64,000 nt of DNA from Mesorhizobium sp. YIM 152430. Its GTDB lineage: Bacteria > Pseudomonadota > Alphaproteobacteria > Rhizobiales > Rhizobiaceae. Positions 62,684 through 64,000 of this stretch are shown one piece after another. The stretch covers positions 1 to 64,000 of the forward strand of contig NZ_JARGES010000032.1 in NCBI RefSeq assembly GCF_029210365.1. Direction: 5' to 3'. Within the stretch, counting starts at the first letter, position 1; the number at the start of each line of letters is the position of its first letter. The position numbers and the translations under genes were made by a program. The notes beneath the pieces are model-generated. The model saw nothing but the letters and a program-made list of their open reading frames with translations, ran no database searches and was not told where the DNA came from.

Positions 62684-63358
62684 TCACATATTTACTTTGG
62701 TCATCTGGTCAATATCACTCTTTATTGACCGCATTTTCGCATTCAATTCAACTTTTCTGTTGAATTGCTTTTCATTCCGCAACTTTGATTCCATCTTCGC
62801 ATATTCCGCTTCCATGCTCCGGACACGGGCAATCCGCTCGACCTGGTCCTTCAGGCTCTCGCCGCGTCGCGCAGGTTCGGCGATGAGCGCGCGAACCATC
62901 TGCTCGTACAGCCCGGCGAGATCAAGCGCGACGGGCAGCGGTTTTCGGGATGTACCGACCGGCTGCCAGCCCGTGCCGTAATAGTCGCCGATCACCCATT
63001 TTGATGAGTCGGCCTCATTCGGCCGCTTATAGGTGGCGACCGCCTTGACCTTGTCGCCATAGGTCAGCTCAAACAGGATCGGGAACGGAATCGCCTTGTC
63101 GATGGCGCGCAGGACGTTCTCGTCCAGCGTGACAGATTTAAGCGCGATCTCGAAAATCTGAATCTCCGGCACGCCGGGCTTTGCCGCCAGGCGGATGGTT
63201 TCCGGCGCGAGCTTGTAGCGCCAGACGATCTGGCCGACCTGAGAGACAAACAAGCCGCGCAATTTCGTGCCCGGACTGGCATGGGCGTAAAACTTGTTCT
63301 TCGGCAGAACGCGGCCGAAGGCGGCTTTGGCCGGATAGTCAAAGAGCGCGTCGGTCAT
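62684..63358 (-). CDS. DUF4391 protein
   Basis: A 224-aa DUF4391 protein: MTDALFDYPAKAAFGRVLPKNKFYAHA, then LRGLFVSQVGQIVWRYKLAPETIRL and a basic coiled-coil C-terminus. DUF4391 genes are normally found between a large helicase gene and type III-like mod/res genes, as here. The molecular role is unknown. Its ATG overlaps the helicase stop (ATGA). It lies 16 bp upstream of mod. Confidence 0.85.
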   Translation of the reverse strand: MTDALFDYPAKAAFGRVLPKNKFYAHASPGTKLRGLFVSQVGQIVWRYKLAPETIRLAAKPGVPEIQIFEIALKSVTLDENVLRAIDKAIPFPILFELTYGDKVKAVATYKRPNEADSSKWVIGDYYGTGWQPVGTSRKPLPVALDLAGLYEQMVRALIAEPARRGESLKDQVERIARVRSMEAEYAKMESKLRNEKQFNRKVELNAKMRSIKSDIDQMTKVNM

Positions 63359-64000
63359 GACGCCTCCTGCACGACGACGAAAGCGATCAGCTCAAAATCG
63401 TCGAGACCCGCGATCGAATCAACGAGGGCGGTGGTTCTGTGACCGGAGAACAGGCTGTCGATATCCTTGTCCGCCTTCAGGTCGATCATCGAACGGATGG
63501 CGTCGCCCAGCAGGCTTGAATAGGCCTGCATGTCGCGACCGTCCTGGGTGCTGCGGTTGAAGATGCGGCACACCTCTATGACCGGTTCGGAGCGGCCCTT
63601 GCAGGCCGTCCGCAGGAGGTCGAGCAGCTTCTTGACCTCCATGTGATTGATGATGACCTCACCATCCCGGCCGACATAGATCAGATAGTACGGATGCAGC
63701 CGGTTCTGCTGGTTGATGTTGACGCCGTGATTGCGGTTGCGCAGCGCGAACATCACCCCCGGCGGCAAACCCTTATCCGGCGCGGCCGGGACGACCGCGT
63801 GCATGCCGTTTGGAACGCCGGCCAGGTCGCCGGCGACCTTGACGTAGTTCAGCAAGTCCATGCGGAATTCGTTCAGGCCAAGGTCGGTGATCGACACGCC
63901 AGTCTTCAAATCCTCGAGCTCAATGACCTCTTCCTGAAGACGGCGGAGCTGTTCCTTGCGATAGGAAACATCGTTGGCTTTCGCGCTTAGGACATTGTCG
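63355..64000 (-). CDS. Helicase-related protein, C-terminal part (runs off window)
   Basis: The open frame continues past the right edge; about 214 C-terminal residues are visible. They include QLRRLQEEVIELEDLK (coiled), GVSITDLGLNEFRMDLLNY, and FALRNRNHGVNINQQNRLHPYYLIYV. This matches the C-terminal region of the DEAD/SNF2-type helicases encoded before DUF4391 and mod genes. The helicase motifs themselves lie outside the window, so the assignment depends on gene order and the end region. Confidence 0.7.
   Translation of the reverse strand, partial: DNVLSAKANDVSYRKEQLRRLQEEVIELEDLKTGVSITDLGLNEFRMDLLNYVKVAGDLAGVPNGMHAVVPAAPDKGLPPGVMFALRNRNHGVNINQQNRLHPYYLIYVGRDGEVIINHMEVKKLLDLLRTACKGRSEPVIEVCRIFNRSTQDGRDMQAYSSLLGDAIRSMIDLKADKDIDSLFSGHRTTALVDSIAGLDDFELIAFVVVQEAS

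Overview
The window looks like part of a high-GC alphaproteobacterial (rhizobial-type) plasmid. The main evidence is a complete repABC replication/partition operon (34314-38100, minus strand) close to a LuxR/LuxI quorum-sensing pair and a trb mating-pair-formation operon in Ti-plasmid order (luxI, then trbB-C-D-E-J-[K]-L-F-G-H-I, 41512-51798, plus strand). No relaxase or coupling-protein gene lies in the window, so the transfer system is only partly visible.

Layout. 158-1872: three tightly packed hypothetical genes. 2027-3702: a Fic toxin with a C-terminal BID-like secretion domain and an overlapping small partner gene. 3859-5735: a DUF736 gene cut by an ISL3-type insertion sequence. 6085-8473: a Cys-rich hypothetical protein and an AbiE-type toxin-antitoxin pair with two large palindromic operators. 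9146-20251: a dense, codirectional defence island. Four overlapping genes encode a small helical protein, a QueC/QatC-like PP-loop enzyme, an HTH-ImmA/IrrE metallopeptidase and a PIN nuclease. After 62 bp, three more overlapping genes encode an OLD-family ATPase/TOPRIM nuclease and a UvrD-like helicase (a Gabija-like pair), and a 1380-residue NACHT NTPase with a C-terminal PD-(D/E)XK-like domain.

20764-31406: a metal/flavin redox cluster. A six-gene minus-strand operon encodes an Asp-rich secreted protein, a DUF2271 protein, a PepSY-flavodoxin-FNR reductase, the flavin transferase ApbE, a TPC-motif P1B ATPase and a VIT-family transporter. Upstream lie a second minus-strand unit (a PepSY protein and a ferric-reductase-like oxidoreductase) and a divergent OmpR-type two-component system. 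Repeated TCAG-N7-TCAG sites sit in both control regions, suggesting that the regulator controls the whole cluster.

31662-40334: plasmid housekeeping, comprising a RHE_PE00001/DUF1612-type protein, a serine recombinase, repABC with a parS-like site and a likely antisense RNA region, a WGR-domain protein, and a class II Fic protein preceded by a TTGCCGAT array. 40598-51798: luxR/luxI and the trb operon. 51773-54449: a truncated TniA-like transposase/resolvase module and an IS630 remnant mark the junction to the next cargo.

54421-58897: a phosphite uptake and oxidation operon (ptxA-B-C-D-E). 59106-64000: IS remnants followed by a decayed Type III-like restriction-modification locus (truncated res, frameshifted mod, DUF4391 gene, helicase fragment leaving the window). 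Overall this is a self-maintaining, probably conjugative plasmid carrying defence, metal-redox and phosphite-use cargo, with IS elements at several module borders.
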